Origin: Methanothrix harundinacea
GTDB taxonomy: Archaea; Halobacteriota; Methanosarcinia; Methanotrichales; Methanotrichaceae
Direction of reading: 5' to 3'
DNA: 64,000 bases
NCBI GenBank assembly: GCA_002506535.1
Contig: DAXT01000014.1
Coordinates: forward strand, 30,315-94,314
The translations under genes and the position numbers were made by a program. Positions 1-9,041 of this stretch are shown in pieces. Each line of letters starts with the position of its first letter. The first letter of the stretch is position 1. The notes below the pieces were generated by a model. It worked only from the letters and a program-made list of their open reading frames with translations. It did not search any database and was not told the origin of the DNA.

Positions 1-1
1 T

Positions 2-541
2 GTGGAGCCTGTAGCTGAGGAGCCCGCTCTTTCTAGCATCCTCGAGACGGCTATAGCTGATGGCAACTTCAACATCCTGGTAGCCGCAGTTGAGGCCGCA
101 GAGCTTACGGAAGTTCTCAGCGGTGAGGGTCCCTTCACGGTCTTCGCGCCCACCGACTCCGCCTTTGCAGCCTTCGGCGAGGTCGACCTCAACGACGTTG
201 AAGCTCTGACGAAGATTCTGGCCTATCACGTCGCTTCTGGCAGTTATATGGCAGAAGAGTTGGCTGATATGACCACCATCACGACCCTCGAGGGGTCAGA
301 TCTCACGGTTGAGGTCACCGATGAGGGTGTCAGGGTGAACGGCGCCCTGGTTGTACTAGCCGACATAGTCTGCAGCAACGGCGTAATCCACGTCATAGAT
401 GCGGTTCTGATCCCCACACAAGAGGCGGAAGAGCCCGAGATGCCTCCGGAGACGGTGGTTGACGCCGTTGCCGAGATCGTCCCTCCTGAGGTTGAGGAAG
501 CGGTCGGCGAGACCCCCGGTGAGGTCGAGCCTCCTGTATGA
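2..541 (+). CDS. Fasciclin (FAS1) domain protein, 5'-truncated by the window
   Basis: The open frame runs in from the left edge and ends at a TGA at 539-541. Residues about 10-140 form one FAS1 domain: the H1-like block FTVFAPTDSAF is at about residue 46, and the H2-like block with VIHVIDAVLIP closes it. A 40-residue Pro/Glu-rich acidic tail follows. FAS1 proteins are extracellular adhesion modules; methanogens carry many, usually behind a signal peptide. No signal peptide is visible, so the real start probably lies upstream of base 1; the GTG at base 2 is only the first possible start inside the window. There is no membrane anchor after the domain, so the protein may be secreted, or held by an N-terminal anchor out of view. 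Confidence 0.85.
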   Translation: MEPVAEEPALSSILETAIADGNFNILVAAVEAAELTEVLSGEGPFTVFAPTDSAFAAFGEVDLNDVEALTKILAYHVASGSYMAEELADMTTITTLEGSDLTVEVTDEGVRVNGALVVLADIVCSNGVIHVIDAVLIPTQEAEEPEMPPETVVDAVAEIVPPEVEEAVGETPGEVEPPV

Positions 542-692
542 TCTGAACCTGGGATCGAACGGTATACATGATGGGCGCTCAAAGAGGGGAGACGAGGAGA
601 TGGGGATTATTGAGACGGATGGAAGTCCGTCCCCCATCTGTCCCATCTGCTGCATATTTTTATTAATATTTCTTAATATTGTTCTGTCATAT

Positions 693-736
693 CTCGAGTA
701 TCCCATAGGGACGATCTGATATGGGTATACCTCGAG
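693..736. promoter_or_regulatory. Imperfect inverted repeat upstream of the 786 gene
   Basis: CTCGAGTATCCCATA (693-707) pairs with the reverse complement of 720-736 through 15 matched bases, with two single-base bulges and a 12-base loop. It lies between an AT-rich TATA-like stretch (655-680) and the ribosome-binding site of the next gene. It could be an operator or a leader hairpin. Confidence 0.35.
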
Positions 737-785
737 AGGGCCTGGTATCAATAGAGAGAGAAGATCTGGCTGAGGTGATATATCG

Positions 786-1493
786 ATGGTGATGGTGAGA
801 CGGAAGCTCTCCGGATTAGTCCTGGTTTTAGTCCTGCTGGCTCTCCTCGCCCCGACGTCAGCTAAGACGCCTGATTCCGGGGGGCATGAGATCGTTGACG
901 CTCCCGTGGAGTCGGTCTCCGGACAGGCGGAGGTCTCCATCGATCCGGGAGCCTCTCGAGGTCTCGGGGAGACGGGCGGCTCAAACCTCGAAGATCTGAA
1001 GGGCGCCTTCGCCTCAAAGGTCCCGATCCCAAAGGTCCCGATCCTCGATGGCGGCTCCGATATGCCGCCGATCTCGGTCCTCTTGAACAGGCAGGTCTGG
1101 TTTGATATTGAGGACCGCAGCCTCGACGGGAGCGGCCCTTACGGCAGGTTGGTGGTGAACCGCCTCCCAGTGGGGTCCCCGGACTTCAACAGGCTTCTTG
1201 AGAGGGCGGGTTACGCCAAGGCGAGGGAGTTCGACAAGAGGGCAGAATCCTGGAGCTGGTGGGAAGACCCCAGGGCTCCAAAGCTCCCTTACCGTGAGGA
1301 ATATCGGGATCTTGATGCCAATTCGTTCGATGTAAAACGGTTCTATGTAGGATGGGCCTATTCGAATACGTACCACTACCCGGATTGCAGATGGTCGAAG
1401 AACATCCCCATGGGAAGCCAGGTATGGTTCTCAAGCCCTGAGGAGGCGAAGGCCGAGGGTTTCGCACCCTGCACCACCTGCAATCCGCCATGA
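786..1493 (+). CDS. Secreted protein with C-terminal Cys/His (Ada-like) tail motif
   Basis: A 235-residue protein with a clear signal peptide: basic MVMVRRK, then a Leu/Val-rich core ending at about residue 27. The middle 130 residues are not recognised. The last 40 residues carry the pattern YHYPDCRW...F.S..EA...GF.PC..C.P, which is found at the end of many secreted nucleases and small bacterial proteins and resembles the metal-binding Ada fold. One Cys before and a CxxC pair after, plus the Tyr-His, are in place. The start is set by GAGGTG at 772-777, 8 bases before ATG 786; ATG 792 is an alternative. The gene stands alone, between the fasciclin gene and hisF. Function unknown; a metal-binding extracellular role is inferred only from the tail. 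Confidence 0.75.
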   Translation: MVMVRRKLSGLVLVLVLLALLAPTSAKTPDSGGHEIVDAPVESVSGQAEVSIDPGASRGLGETGGSNLEDLKGAFASKVPIPKVPILDGGSDMPPISVLLNRQVWFDIEDRSLDGSGPYGRLVVNRLPVGSPDFNRLLERAGYAKAREFDKRAESWSWWEDPRAPKLPYREEYRDLDANSFDVKRFYVGWAYSNTYHYPDCRWSKNIPMGSQVWFSSPEEAKAEGFAPCTTCNPP

Positions 1494-1690
1494 CCGGCTC
1501 TACGTTTCCGACTTTGGTAGCGGCCCGCCCTCTTTTAGGTGGCATCAACCTCGACGTCGTCTCAATCCATTATCAATCCCTCTAACCTCTGTGAGAGGAT
1601 CACCTCCATTCGGCGTCTGAACTGAGGAATCGTCGAAAGGTCCCCATGGACCTCAGGAACGTTTTTACCCGACGGCTCCATCTCCCCATC

Positions 1691-2512
1691 ATGACCGATA
1701 CAAAGAGGATCATACCCTGTCTCGATGTGAAGGTGGTGGACGGCCAGCCCTCCGTGGTAAAGGGGGTCAAGTTCGTCGACCTCAAGAGGCAGGGCGACCC
1801 CGTGGAGCTCGCCATCCGCTACGACAGAGATGGCGCCGACGAGCTGGTATTCCTGGACATAACCGCCTCTTCGGAGGGGAGGAAGACGATGGTGGACGTC
1901 GCGAGACGGACCGCCCGGGAGGTCTCGATACCCTTCGCCGTCGGCGGCGGGATCGGAACCGTCGAGGGGATCGTCGAGATCCTGGACGCCGGGGCCGATA
2001 AGGTCGGGATCAACACCGCGGCGGTGAAGGACCCCGACCTCGTCAAGGAGGCCGCCAAGGCTGTCGGCTCCGACAGGATCACCGTCGCCATCGACGCCCG
2101 GAGGAACACCGATCTCAAAGAGGGCGTCAGCGCCTTCAATATCGAGGACGGGACCCGCGCCTGGTTTGAAGTGGTGATATATGGAGGACGGACGGCTGTC
2201 GAACTCGACGCCGTCGGCTGGGCCCGCCGGGTGGAGGAGCTGGGGGCTGGGGAGATCCTCCTCACCAGCATGGACCGGGACGGGACGAACGAAGGCTACG
2301 ACATCCCCCTCACCCGGGCCGTCGCCGAGGCGGTGGATATCCCGGTGATCGCCAGCGGCGGGGCCGCAAACCCCGATCACATGCTGGAGGCCTTCAGGGA
2401 CGCCGGGGCGGACGCCGCCCTCGCTGCCGGGATCTTCCACAGAAGAGAGTTCACCGTAAGGGATGTAAAAGAACACCTCAGATCTCACGGCGTCAGGGTC
2501 GATCTGGGCTGA
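1691..2512 (+). CDS. hisF: Imidazole glycerol phosphate synthase, cyclase subunit HisF
   Basis: HisF closes the imidazole ring in histidine biosynthesis: PRFAR plus ammonia from HisH gives IGP and AICAR. The 273-residue product has the full (beta/alpha)8 barrel: IPCLDVK with the first catalytic Asp near residue 11, FAVGGGIG, the second catalytic Asp in VAIDAR, and the phosphate-binding ASGGAANPDH. The frame is open from ATG 1646, but homologues begin with M-x-x-K-R-I-I-P-C-L-D, which fits ATG 1691; this gives the family's usual length. No strong Shine-Dalgarno precedes either start. No hisH or other his gene is nearby, so this is a lone his gene, as is common in methanogens with scattered his genes. 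Confidence 0.95.
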   Translation: MTDTKRIIPCLDVKVVDGQPSVVKGVKFVDLKRQGDPVELAIRYDRDGADELVFLDITASSEGRKTMVDVARRTAREVSIPFAVGGGIGTVEGIVEILDAGADKVGINTAAVKDPDLVKEAAKAVGSDRITVAIDARRNTDLKEGVSAFNIEDGTRAWFEVVIYGGRTAVELDAVGWARRVEELGAGEILLTSMDRDGTNEGYDIPLTRAVAEAVDIPVIASGGAANPDHMLEAFRDAGADAALAAGIFHRREFTVRDVKEHLRSHGVRVDLG

Positions 2513-2706
2513 AGGGCGATGTCGCCCGGCGGAGAGGAAGCGGGCGGCACGCCTGTCCGCTCTTCTCCATCATATGACGGTACAGGGCTATCGACCTCGA
2601 TAGGTCTCCTCCAAGCAACTTTACTGGGCAGAAGCACCGCTGCCGTGATCTCTATACTGTCTAAGATTCAAGAGGATACACCTGCAAAAATAGCGACCTT
2701 CTAGCC

Positions 2707-2817
2707 CTAGTTTCTCGCCATCTCTCTTATATCCTTATAAATGTCCAGGGTTATGGCAAAGACTATGCCAGAGGATAGCAGAGCGATGAAGACAACTTCC
2801 AGTATCAGAACAACCAC
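2707..2817 (-). CDS. Candidate 36-residue single-span membrane protein
   Basis: On the minus strand a short frame starts at GTG 2817 and ends at TAG 2707. It encodes 36 residues, mostly one hydrophobic span (VVVLILEVVFIALL then GIVFAITL) with a charged C-terminal tail DIYKDIREMARN. An in-frame stop lies 14 codons upstream and no ATG occurs, so GTG is the best start. A TATA-like AAAGTATATATA at 2847-2858 lies the right distance upstream for a transcript starting only about 10 bases before the GTG. Too short for ordinary gene calling. Function unknown; it may be a chance frame, but hydrophobic span, charged tail and promoter together are suggestive. Confidence 0.35.
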   Translation of the reverse strand: MVVLILEVVFIALLSSGIVFAITLDIYKDIREMARN

Positions 2818-2846
2818 TTCCCAATACTCTATATAGTAGTATGTTC

Positions 2847-2858
2847 TATATATACTTT
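2847..2858 (-). promoter_or_regulatory. TATA-box promoter for the small membrane protein
   Basis: Reading the minus strand, AAAGTATATATA is a strong archaeal TATA box. A start site about 25 bases downstream falls near 2826, just ahead of the GTG at 2817. Confidence 0.4.
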
Positions 2859-3132
2859 ATGATCCGTCGGACTCCCATCTCATTTTGCATGCAGTGGGAG
2901 GTGCGTCTCCGTCCCCGCCGGATCGGAGGTTGTTGTACGGATGTGGCGTCCTTTTGGCCGGTATATTTTGGCAGGAGATGAAGCGGAGCTTTTATCTCGC
3001 TACCGATATGCTATATCGGTTTTCTCGAATCCGTCCTGAGGAGGAAGACTCGATACCGAAGAGAATCCGGCGAAATTGATCTACGAGATCCGGCACACTC
3101 GCCAGGATTCCTTCAAACCGCAAAATTTAACT

Positions 3133-3789
3133 ATGTTAGACAGTAACTTTAATGGGATGATGAAAGATCGCTTCGGTGGCTCTAAAAGAGTCTCATCTTC
3201 ATCTTCCGAGAGCCGATACAGGATCACGGGCAGGATACGAGACCGGGACAACCGGACCGTCGAAGGTTATACCGTCCAGGCTTTTGATGAAGATCTGGGG
3301 AGCCGCCTGAACCCCGACGATCTTTTGGGGGATGTAAAGACCGATAAGAACGGCACCTTCGAGATGACATTCTCAAAAGACGCCTTCGAGGACTGGTTTG
3401 ATCTTGATCCCGACGTCTATCTGGTGGTCAAAGACCGGTCTGGGAGGGTTACGATCAGAACGACCGGAAAAAAGAACACCACGAAGCTTATGGATTTCCA
3501 GATAAAGCTCGATGGAGGAGAGATACGCCCTCCAGGGCGAGATCCGTACAAAGACAGCCTCTTATTGATGATCAGAGCCCTCAGGGACGCCGGGGACGCC
3601 GCCGATCCCTTCAAGGGCGATGCCAAAGTCATATTCGAGCTGCTGATGAGGGTCGTCGCGGGCTGGACGGTAAACAGGGACGAGCTGGTGAAGCTTCGCG
3701 GCTATGACAGCATCCAGGTCCCCAAGAATCCCCGGGGACAGAAGCACCATCATGTGATCAGGTGGGACAAACCCATCTATCGAATTTGA
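3133..3789 (+). CDS. Carboxypeptidase-regulatory/transthyretin-like domain protein
   Basis: The 218-residue product has no signal peptide. Residues about 30-130 form a beta-sandwich of the carboxypeptidase regulatory-like type: YRITGRIRDRDNRTVEGYTVQAFD, LLGDVKTDKNGTFEMTF and VYLVVKDRSGR. The C-terminal 90 residues are helical and then end in PRGQKHHHVIRW, with three consecutive His. The frame is open from TTG 3076, but ATG 3133 is preceded by an AT-rich TATA-like AAATTTAA; ATG 3157 is also possible. The gene sits 70 bases upstream of a GMC oxidoreductase on the same strand and may be co-transcribed with it. Role unknown; it could be a binding partner of that enzyme, which is inference from position only. 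Confidence 0.6.
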   Translation: MLDSNFNGMMKDRFGGSKRVSSSSSESRYRITGRIRDRDNRTVEGYTVQAFDEDLGSRLNPDDLLGDVKTDKNGTFEMTFSKDAFEDWFDLDPDVYLVVKDRSGRVTIRTTGKKNTTKLMDFQIKLDGGEIRPPGRDPYKDSLLLMIRALRDAGDAADPFKGDAKVIFELLMRVVAGWTVNRDELVKLRGYDSIQVPKNPRGQKHHHVIRWDKPIYRI

Positions 3790-3859
3790 GCTCAAACTCA
3801 GGTGATCTTTCAGCCGTGGATATGTTTAACCGATGGTTGGAACGATGGGAGGTCTTTGA

Positions 3860-6379
3860 TTGAGCGGGATTTATGGGGTGGAGGATCTCTGGGGGAGGCA
3901 AGAGAGCTACCAGATCGTCGAGGGGGACGTTCTGGAAGAGGCGGACGTCTGCATCATAGGCTCGGGAGCCGCGGGGTCGGTGCTGGCAAATAAGCTCTCT
4001 CTTGCCGGAAGGTCTGTGGTTCTGATCGAGAAGGGCGGATACTTCGAAGGCGATGACATGAACCAGAGGGACGAGGAGATGCTCCCCCTTCTCTGGAAGA
4101 ACTGCGGAGCAAACTTCACAGACGACCTGAGGATCGCCATCGCCCAGGGTTCGTGCCTCGGCGGGTCGACGGTGATAAACGACGCCGTCTGCTTCTCGAT
4201 ACCATCCATCGTCAAGAGAGAGTGGAGGAAGCTCGGTGTAGGGATCTCCGATGAGGAATGGCAGGCCGCCAACATGGAGGTGTCGGAGAGGTTGAACGTC
4301 ACAGAGGTCAGAGACGACGAAATAAATATAAATAATAATATGTTAAAACGTGGCTCCACCCTGACCGGCTACGAGAAGCAAAGCCCGAACTCGAGGAACT
4401 GCGTCAGCTGCATGGGGTGCGGCTTATGCCATCTGGGATGTCATTACGAGACCAAACAGGATATGCGGGTCACTTACCTCCACCGGGCTCTCAACGACCC
4501 CAAATCTGATCTGAGGATATACTGCAACTGCTCCGCGGAGAAGATCTCATACACCGGCGGCGTCGTCGACGGGGTGGAAGGAGACTTCCTCGACCGGATG
4601 GGAAGCGTCGTATTCAAGCTGAGGGTCAACGCCAGGGTCGTGATCGTTGCGGCGGGCTCCATAGCCTCGACTTGGCTTCTTCAGAAGAGCTTCATAGCTG
4701 AGGGGAGGGCGGGAAAGGGCCTCAGCCTCCATCCAGCCCCCTTCGTCATCGGGGATTTTCCCTTCGAGATAAAGGCCAATCAGGGAGCGCCTATGACCTA
4801 CACCCTCCATGAATTTGGGGTGACAAACGGCGTCGATGACGGCGGATTTCTCATCGAGTCGGTATTTCTTCCGCCGCTCCAGCTCTCCATGGCGCTTCCG
4901 GCCGTTGGGGGTTTGATGAAGCGGCATGGCAACTACGCCATGGCGGGAGTCCTGGTGAGAGACGGACCCATCGGGGAGGTCTATCTCTCCGATCTGGGCT
5001 CTCCTCGGGTATCTTATAGGCCGGGGACCAAAGAGCTGGATGCCATGGCCAGGGGCTCTGAGCTGATAGCCCGGATGTGGTTTAGGCAGGGGGCGACGAG
5101 GGTCATAACCTCGCACCTCTCAAAGAGCATCCTCAAAAGTGCCGAGGAGATCCCAGAGCTGACAGAGGCTATAAGGGGAGATCCTGGGAGGCTCCTCCTG
5201 GGTTCGGCCCACCCCCAGGGCGGAAATAGGATGGGAGCCGATCCTCGAAGCTCTGTGGTGGATCCCAACGGGCGGGTTCACGGGTTCTCGAACCTCTTCG
5301 TCTGCGATGCCAGCGTCTTTCCGACGGCGGTGGGCGTCAACCCTCAGCTGACGGTGGCGGCCCTCGCCACCATAATATCCGACCGGATAAATCGGAGATG
5401 GGAAGAGTTTGCCAGCCTCAGGCCGCCAAAGAGGTTCGGCGAGGTATGCTCGATAAGCCAGCCGATGTACTGTAAGACCGAGAGGTTGAAGGATCTCTTC
5501 GATAAAAGCAAGAGCGAGTTTGGAAGAGACGTTCTTGTCAACTCATCGAAGATGGATATCGTCGACGGGGAGAACTGGTCTTTTGATATCGACGATCTGA
5601 CCATATGGAACGACAGGTACTGGAAGGGTTTTTACGCCAGCGACGAGGACCCCCTCACCAAGGGGCTCGTTTACACCCTCGGCTTCTATAAGAGGTTCTG
5701 GAGATCTGGGGGATCGATAAGGGGAGAAACCCATCCCTACTACTCGCAGATATATGCGGCCAACGAAGCTACAGATTTCGAATATCCAGGGCATGGAGAT
5801 GTTACCCTCCTTAGGTACTTCGACCTTCCCTACAGATTGTTCTATGATATCCTCAAGATAGTCGACCGCGATACCCTGATAGGGGAGGCGTTCGGATTCG
5901 GATCGCCGCCCAAGGGAAAGCACGTCTTCTACTTCATCCTCTCAAGAAGATATAAGGTCGATTTCATGACCCAAGACGACTTCAACTTCATATTCTCAAA
6001 TAAGGCGCGAGCTTTCGACCCAAAGGAGGTTCTGGGGGTCTGGGAGGCGAGGCTCGTCTCAGATCCCGCCATCTCTCCGGTGGTCTTCAGGTTCAGGTAC
6101 TATATGGAAGGGGGGAGGCTTATGGCTCGGTACATCCTCGGAGGCGTGCTGACCATAGGCGGCAAGGAGGTGGAGTTCGACGACGATCTGATGCGGGAGT
6201 TCGACTTCCTCGGCAAGGCCAAGAGATCCGAGATCAGGATGGTGAGCCACGACTTCATGCTGGGCAAGCTCTGCGGAGCCGATTCCCCCCTCTTGGGCAT
6301 CCTCAAGGGATCGAAGGGGTTCATCATCCAGGATGAGAAGGGCGTATGCCTCCCCTACGTGCTGAGGCGTGTAGGATAG
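3860..6379 (+). CDS. GMC-family FAD oxidoreductase with unusual 300-residue C-terminal region
   Basis: An 839-residue flavoprotein. Residues 25-60 are the Rossmann motif VCIIGSGAAGSVLANKL ending in an acidic residue (LIEKGG). GSCLGGSTVINDAV is the GMC flavin signature. A four-cysteine segment CVSCMGCGLC (about residue 182) follows, as in bacterial long-chain alcohol oxidases. HPQGGNRMG and GVNPQLTVAALA hold the catalytic His and Asn. The GMC core ends near residue 515; the last 300 residues (many Asp, Tyr, Phe, no membrane spans) are not part of any GMC enzyme I know. Start is TTG 3860, with GGGAGGT 7 bases upstream. Substrate unknown, probably an alcohol or sterol-like lipid oxidised in the cytoplasm. 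Confidence 0.85.
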   Translation: MSGIYGVEDLWGRQESYQIVEGDVLEEADVCIIGSGAAGSVLANKLSLAGRSVVLIEKGGYFEGDDMNQRDEEMLPLLWKNCGANFTDDLRIAIAQGSCLGGSTVINDAVCFSIPSIVKREWRKLGVGISDEEWQAANMEVSERLNVTEVRDDEININNNMLKRGSTLTGYEKQSPNSRNCVSCMGCGLCHLGCHYETKQDMRVTYLHRALNDPKSDLRIYCNCSAEKISYTGGVVDGVEGDFLDRMGSVVFKLRVNARVVIVAAGSIASTWLLQKSFIAEGRAGKGLSLHPAPFVIGDFPFEIKANQGAPMTYTLHEFGVTNGVDDGGFLIESVFLPPLQLSMALPAVGGLMKRHGNYAMAGVLVRDGPIGEVYLSDLGSPRVSYRPGTKELDAMARGSELIARMWFRQGATRVITSHLSKSILKSAEEIPELTEAIRGDPGRLLLGSAHPQGGNRMGADPRSSVVDPNGRVHGFSNLFVCDASVFPTAVGVNPQLTVAALATIISDRINRRWEEFASLRPPKRFGEVCSISQPMYCKTERLKDLFDKSKSEFGRDVLVNSSKMDIVDGENWSFDIDDLTIWNDRYWKGFYASDEDPLTKGLVYTLGFYKRFWRSGGSIRGETHPYYSQIYAANEATDFEYPGHGDVTLLRYFDLPYRLFYDILKIVDRDTLIGEAFGFGSPPKGKHVFYFILSRRYKVDFMTQDDFNFIFSNKARAFDPKEVLGVWEARLVSDPAISPVVFRFRYYMEGGRLMARYILGGVLTIGGKEVEFDDDLMREFDFLGKAKRSEIRMVSHDFMLGKLCGADSPLLGILKGSKGFIIQDEKGVCLPYVLRRVG

Positions 6380-6507
6380 TTATATATAATGAAATTATAT
6401 ATTGAAAATTTTAATCTATAAAAAAAAACTTATCTGATCGCTAGGCTTATATTTTAAAAAAGCTCAGTTATATTACGGAGCTTCTCCAGGTCGGGAGGTC
6501 GTAATCC

Positions 6508-8730
6508 ATGAGTTTTCTGATCGATCCGCCTCTTCTTGTATTGTCTGGCATCTTGATCTACTTTGGGGGCCGAAGGCTCGGCTGGAATAGACATGCGAAG
6601 ATCGTGGTGGGCGTTGCCATAGTACTTATATTTATAATATTTAGCTCTCTATTGTACGCCGATATATTCCGTGCCGTCTTCCCCCTCTTCCCCGAGAATA
6701 CCGGCTCTGCTTTCATGTTCCATTCGCAGACCACCGGGATCACCAAGGATATGGTTCCCACCGCCTTGGTGGTCGTCCTCTTCCTCCTCTATCCGGTCTG
6801 GCTATTCGCCGGGTATGCAGCCGCCCTCCTCATAACGAAGCGGAGGCTAGTCTCCGGGGAGGTCTTATCCTTTTCGGACGTAAAGAGCCGCGTCGTCCGG
6901 AACCCCTCGCAGTATGCCGTGAAGAGAGGTACCGACCCCAGAACTGCCGTCAGGGAGGCTGTCGCAGACCTCGGCGGGATCGAGAGGTTCGTCAAGGCCG
7001 GCGACCGGGTTTTCATCAAGATCAACATCTGCGGCGGGGTGCCGGAGGTGAAGGGGACTTTCACCAGCACCGATGTCGTCGAAGAGATCGTCGATATGGT
7101 GAAGGGGGCGGGAGGAGAGCCGGTCGTCGGGGACGCCGACATGATATGGAGCAAGTTCTGGCAGGTGGCGGACGCCTCCGGCTGGTCCGACTGGGCGAAG
7201 AAGAAGGGGGTGAATCTCGTCAACCTCTCGGAGACGAAGATCGTGGGCTTCGATTTCGGAGAAGATAGCGTCATCGGGATAGACAGGGTCTCAAAAGAGG
7301 TCGTCGACGCTAACGTCATAATATCGGTGCCGACGATGAAGACCCACCTCCTCACGGGGGTCACCCTGGGGATGAAGAACATGTACGGCACCTTCCCGGA
7401 GGTGGACAAGGCCAAATATCACAAGATGAAGATCGAGGAGGTGATCTACGAGGTGAACAGGGCCTTCACCCCGAACCTGGTGATCATCGACGGGTCCATA
7501 GGCAACGAGGCGATCGGGCCCTTGAGCTCCAGGCCCATCGACTATCAGACGATCATCGCATCAAACGATGTCGTATGCGCCGATTCCATCGCCTCTCAGA
7601 TGATGGGGTACGATCCGTCGCAGGTGGCTCACCTCTCCCTCGCCGCCGAGCGGGGGCTGGGGGACGCCTCTGCAAGATTCGACTTCTCCAGCCTCCCATA
7701 TAGGCACGCCAGCGGCAAGGACGGGAACTGGGACCGGCCCGAGGCAAAGGTTAAGGACTTCTACAACTGGGGGATCGAACTGATGCTGAAGTTTCCAGGG
7801 TGGCCCACCCTCTTCAACATAGGAGCAGACTTCTTCCTCTACGACATGGCGAGGCTTCCGGTATTAAAGTACCTCACCCCCGCCATCCTGAAGCTGTTGA
7901 ACGATTCGGTCTATCTCGTCCTCCGGGGGCAGGGGGATACTGAAGCCGACAGGTCCAGGAGGAGGACCAACTTCTTCATCCTCCTCCTCCTGGCGGAGGC
8001 TGCCCTTATAGGCTTCTGGATGGACGGGTATCTGCGAAACTCCTTATTCTTCGATCTGAACTTCCTCCTCGCCATAGCCGTCTCGATCCTCGCCGCCGTC
8101 AGGATGAAGACGAGGAACCTTCTCGCCCTCATCCTCTCTTCGGCGGCGGTGATGTTCGTCGTGGAGAGGATCATAACATCGGCGGGGATCGTCGATTATT
8201 CTGGAAGCGTAGGCCCTACCCTCTTCGTCGTATCGGGGTGGGCGCTGATGATGGTGGCGATCTTCGGGATATCGGATCTCTTCAGGCTCTGGTTTGAGAG
8301 GCTCCACCTCTTCGATCGGCTCGAGAGGTGGCGGCCCCTCCCCTTCGCGGCTGCCGCCGCCGTCTTCGTCATATTCTTCTATCTGGAGGGGTACTTCCAG
8401 CTGGCGGGAAGGGAAGTTCTGGGGCTCTACGCCGCCATGGTCCTCCTCGGGGTCTTCTTCTCCAGCCGGTCCTCTATCGCCTGGAACGCCGCCCTCATCG
8501 TCGCTGCCATCGCCCTTGGCGGCTACATGGAGCTCTTGGGGCTCTTCGCGGGGATCTGGAGCTACGGCCTCACTGAAGGTCTCCCCATCATCATGACCAT
8601 CGCCACCGCCATCAACGCCGGGCCCGTTCTCGGCGTCGCCTCCATCGCCGGGGTGGATCTATCCCGCTCTAACGCCGGGAAGGCGGAGGACCGGCCTTTC
8701 GGCCGTGCTGGGGGCGGATCTCACCGTTGA
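6508..8730 (+). CDS. DUF362 protein with N- and C-terminal membrane segments
   Basis: A 740-residue membrane protein. Residues 1-110 hold about three membrane spans. Residues about 115-400 match DUF362, with FIKINICGGVPEVKGTFT, VPTMKTHLLTGVTLGMKN and PNLVIIDG. Residues about 485-710 add seven or eight further spans. DUF362 is usually a soluble domain of unknown role, often with an added ferredoxin domain; no CxxC ferredoxin motif is present here. Start ATG 6508 follows GGGAGGT at 6493-6499. The 128-base upstream gap is very AT-rich and contains several TATA-like strings, so the gene probably has its own promoter. The substrate or partner is unknown; the three-part layout suggests the DUF362 domain works at the membrane surface. 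Confidence 0.8.
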   Translation: MSFLIDPPLLVLSGILIYFGGRRLGWNRHAKIVVGVAIVLIFIIFSSLLYADIFRAVFPLFPENTGSAFMFHSQTTGITKDMVPTALVVVLFLLYPVWLFAGYAAALLITKRRLVSGEVLSFSDVKSRVVRNPSQYAVKRGTDPRTAVREAVADLGGIERFVKAGDRVFIKINICGGVPEVKGTFTSTDVVEEIVDMVKGAGGEPVVGDADMIWSKFWQVADASGWSDWAKKKGVNLVNLSETKIVGFDFGEDSVIGIDRVSKEVVDANVIISVPTMKTHLLTGVTLGMKNMYGTFPEVDKAKYHKMKIEEVIYEVNRAFTPNLVIIDGSIGNEAIGPLSSRPIDYQTIIASNDVVCADSIASQMMGYDPSQVAHLSLAAERGLGDASARFDFSSLPYRHASGKDGNWDRPEAKVKDFYNWGIELMLKFPGWPTLFNIGADFFLYDMARLPVLKYLTPAILKLLNDSVYLVLRGQGDTEADRSRRRTNFFILLLLAEAALIGFWMDGYLRNSLFFDLNFLLAIAVSILAAVRMKTRNLLALILSSAAVMFVVERIITSAGIVDYSGSVGPTLFVVSGWALMMVAIFGISDLFRLWFERLHLFDRLERWRPLPFAAAAAVFVIFFYLEGYFQLAGREVLGLYAAMVLLGVFFSSRSSIAWNAALIVAAIALGGYMELLGLFAGIWSYGLTEGLPIIMTIATAINAGPVLGVASIAGVDLSRSNAGKAEDRPFGRAGGGSHR

Positions 8731-9041
8731 TCCGATCCGGAGACCCGGTCCGGTCGGCGACGAGAAGCTTCTCCAACATTCTGGAGGTCGCCCCGCCCGC
8801 CGGAACGGGGGCCCCCAGATCTTCCAGAATAGTAGACGCGGGACCGGCCCGGTCGCTGTTGGGGTGCGGATCAACCGGCGGCCTTCTCGAATATGGTGAT
8901 CTCCTCCGGGCCGACCACTTTTCTTCTCTGAGATTATCATTCCACAATGGGCCGATGCAACCTAATCGAAATCTCGTAACTATATTTATTACAAACAGAA
9001 ACGTTTATATGAAAAAAGGCGGCTTTAGCCTGCGGTGTTAT
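8731..9041. other. Intergenic region with TATA boxes for the DUF4198 gene
   Basis: No convincing gene. The first 200 bases are GC-rich, with overlapping frames on both strands that lack protein character. The last 65 bases turn AT-rich and hold two TATA-like strings, 8981-8990 (TATATTTATT) and 9004-9010 (TTTATAT). The second is spaced to serve a start at 9042. Confidence 0.5.

Noticed and set aside
2885..3079. 64-residue plus-strand frame
   Set aside because: Low-complexity start, no ribosome-binding site and no recognisable motif.
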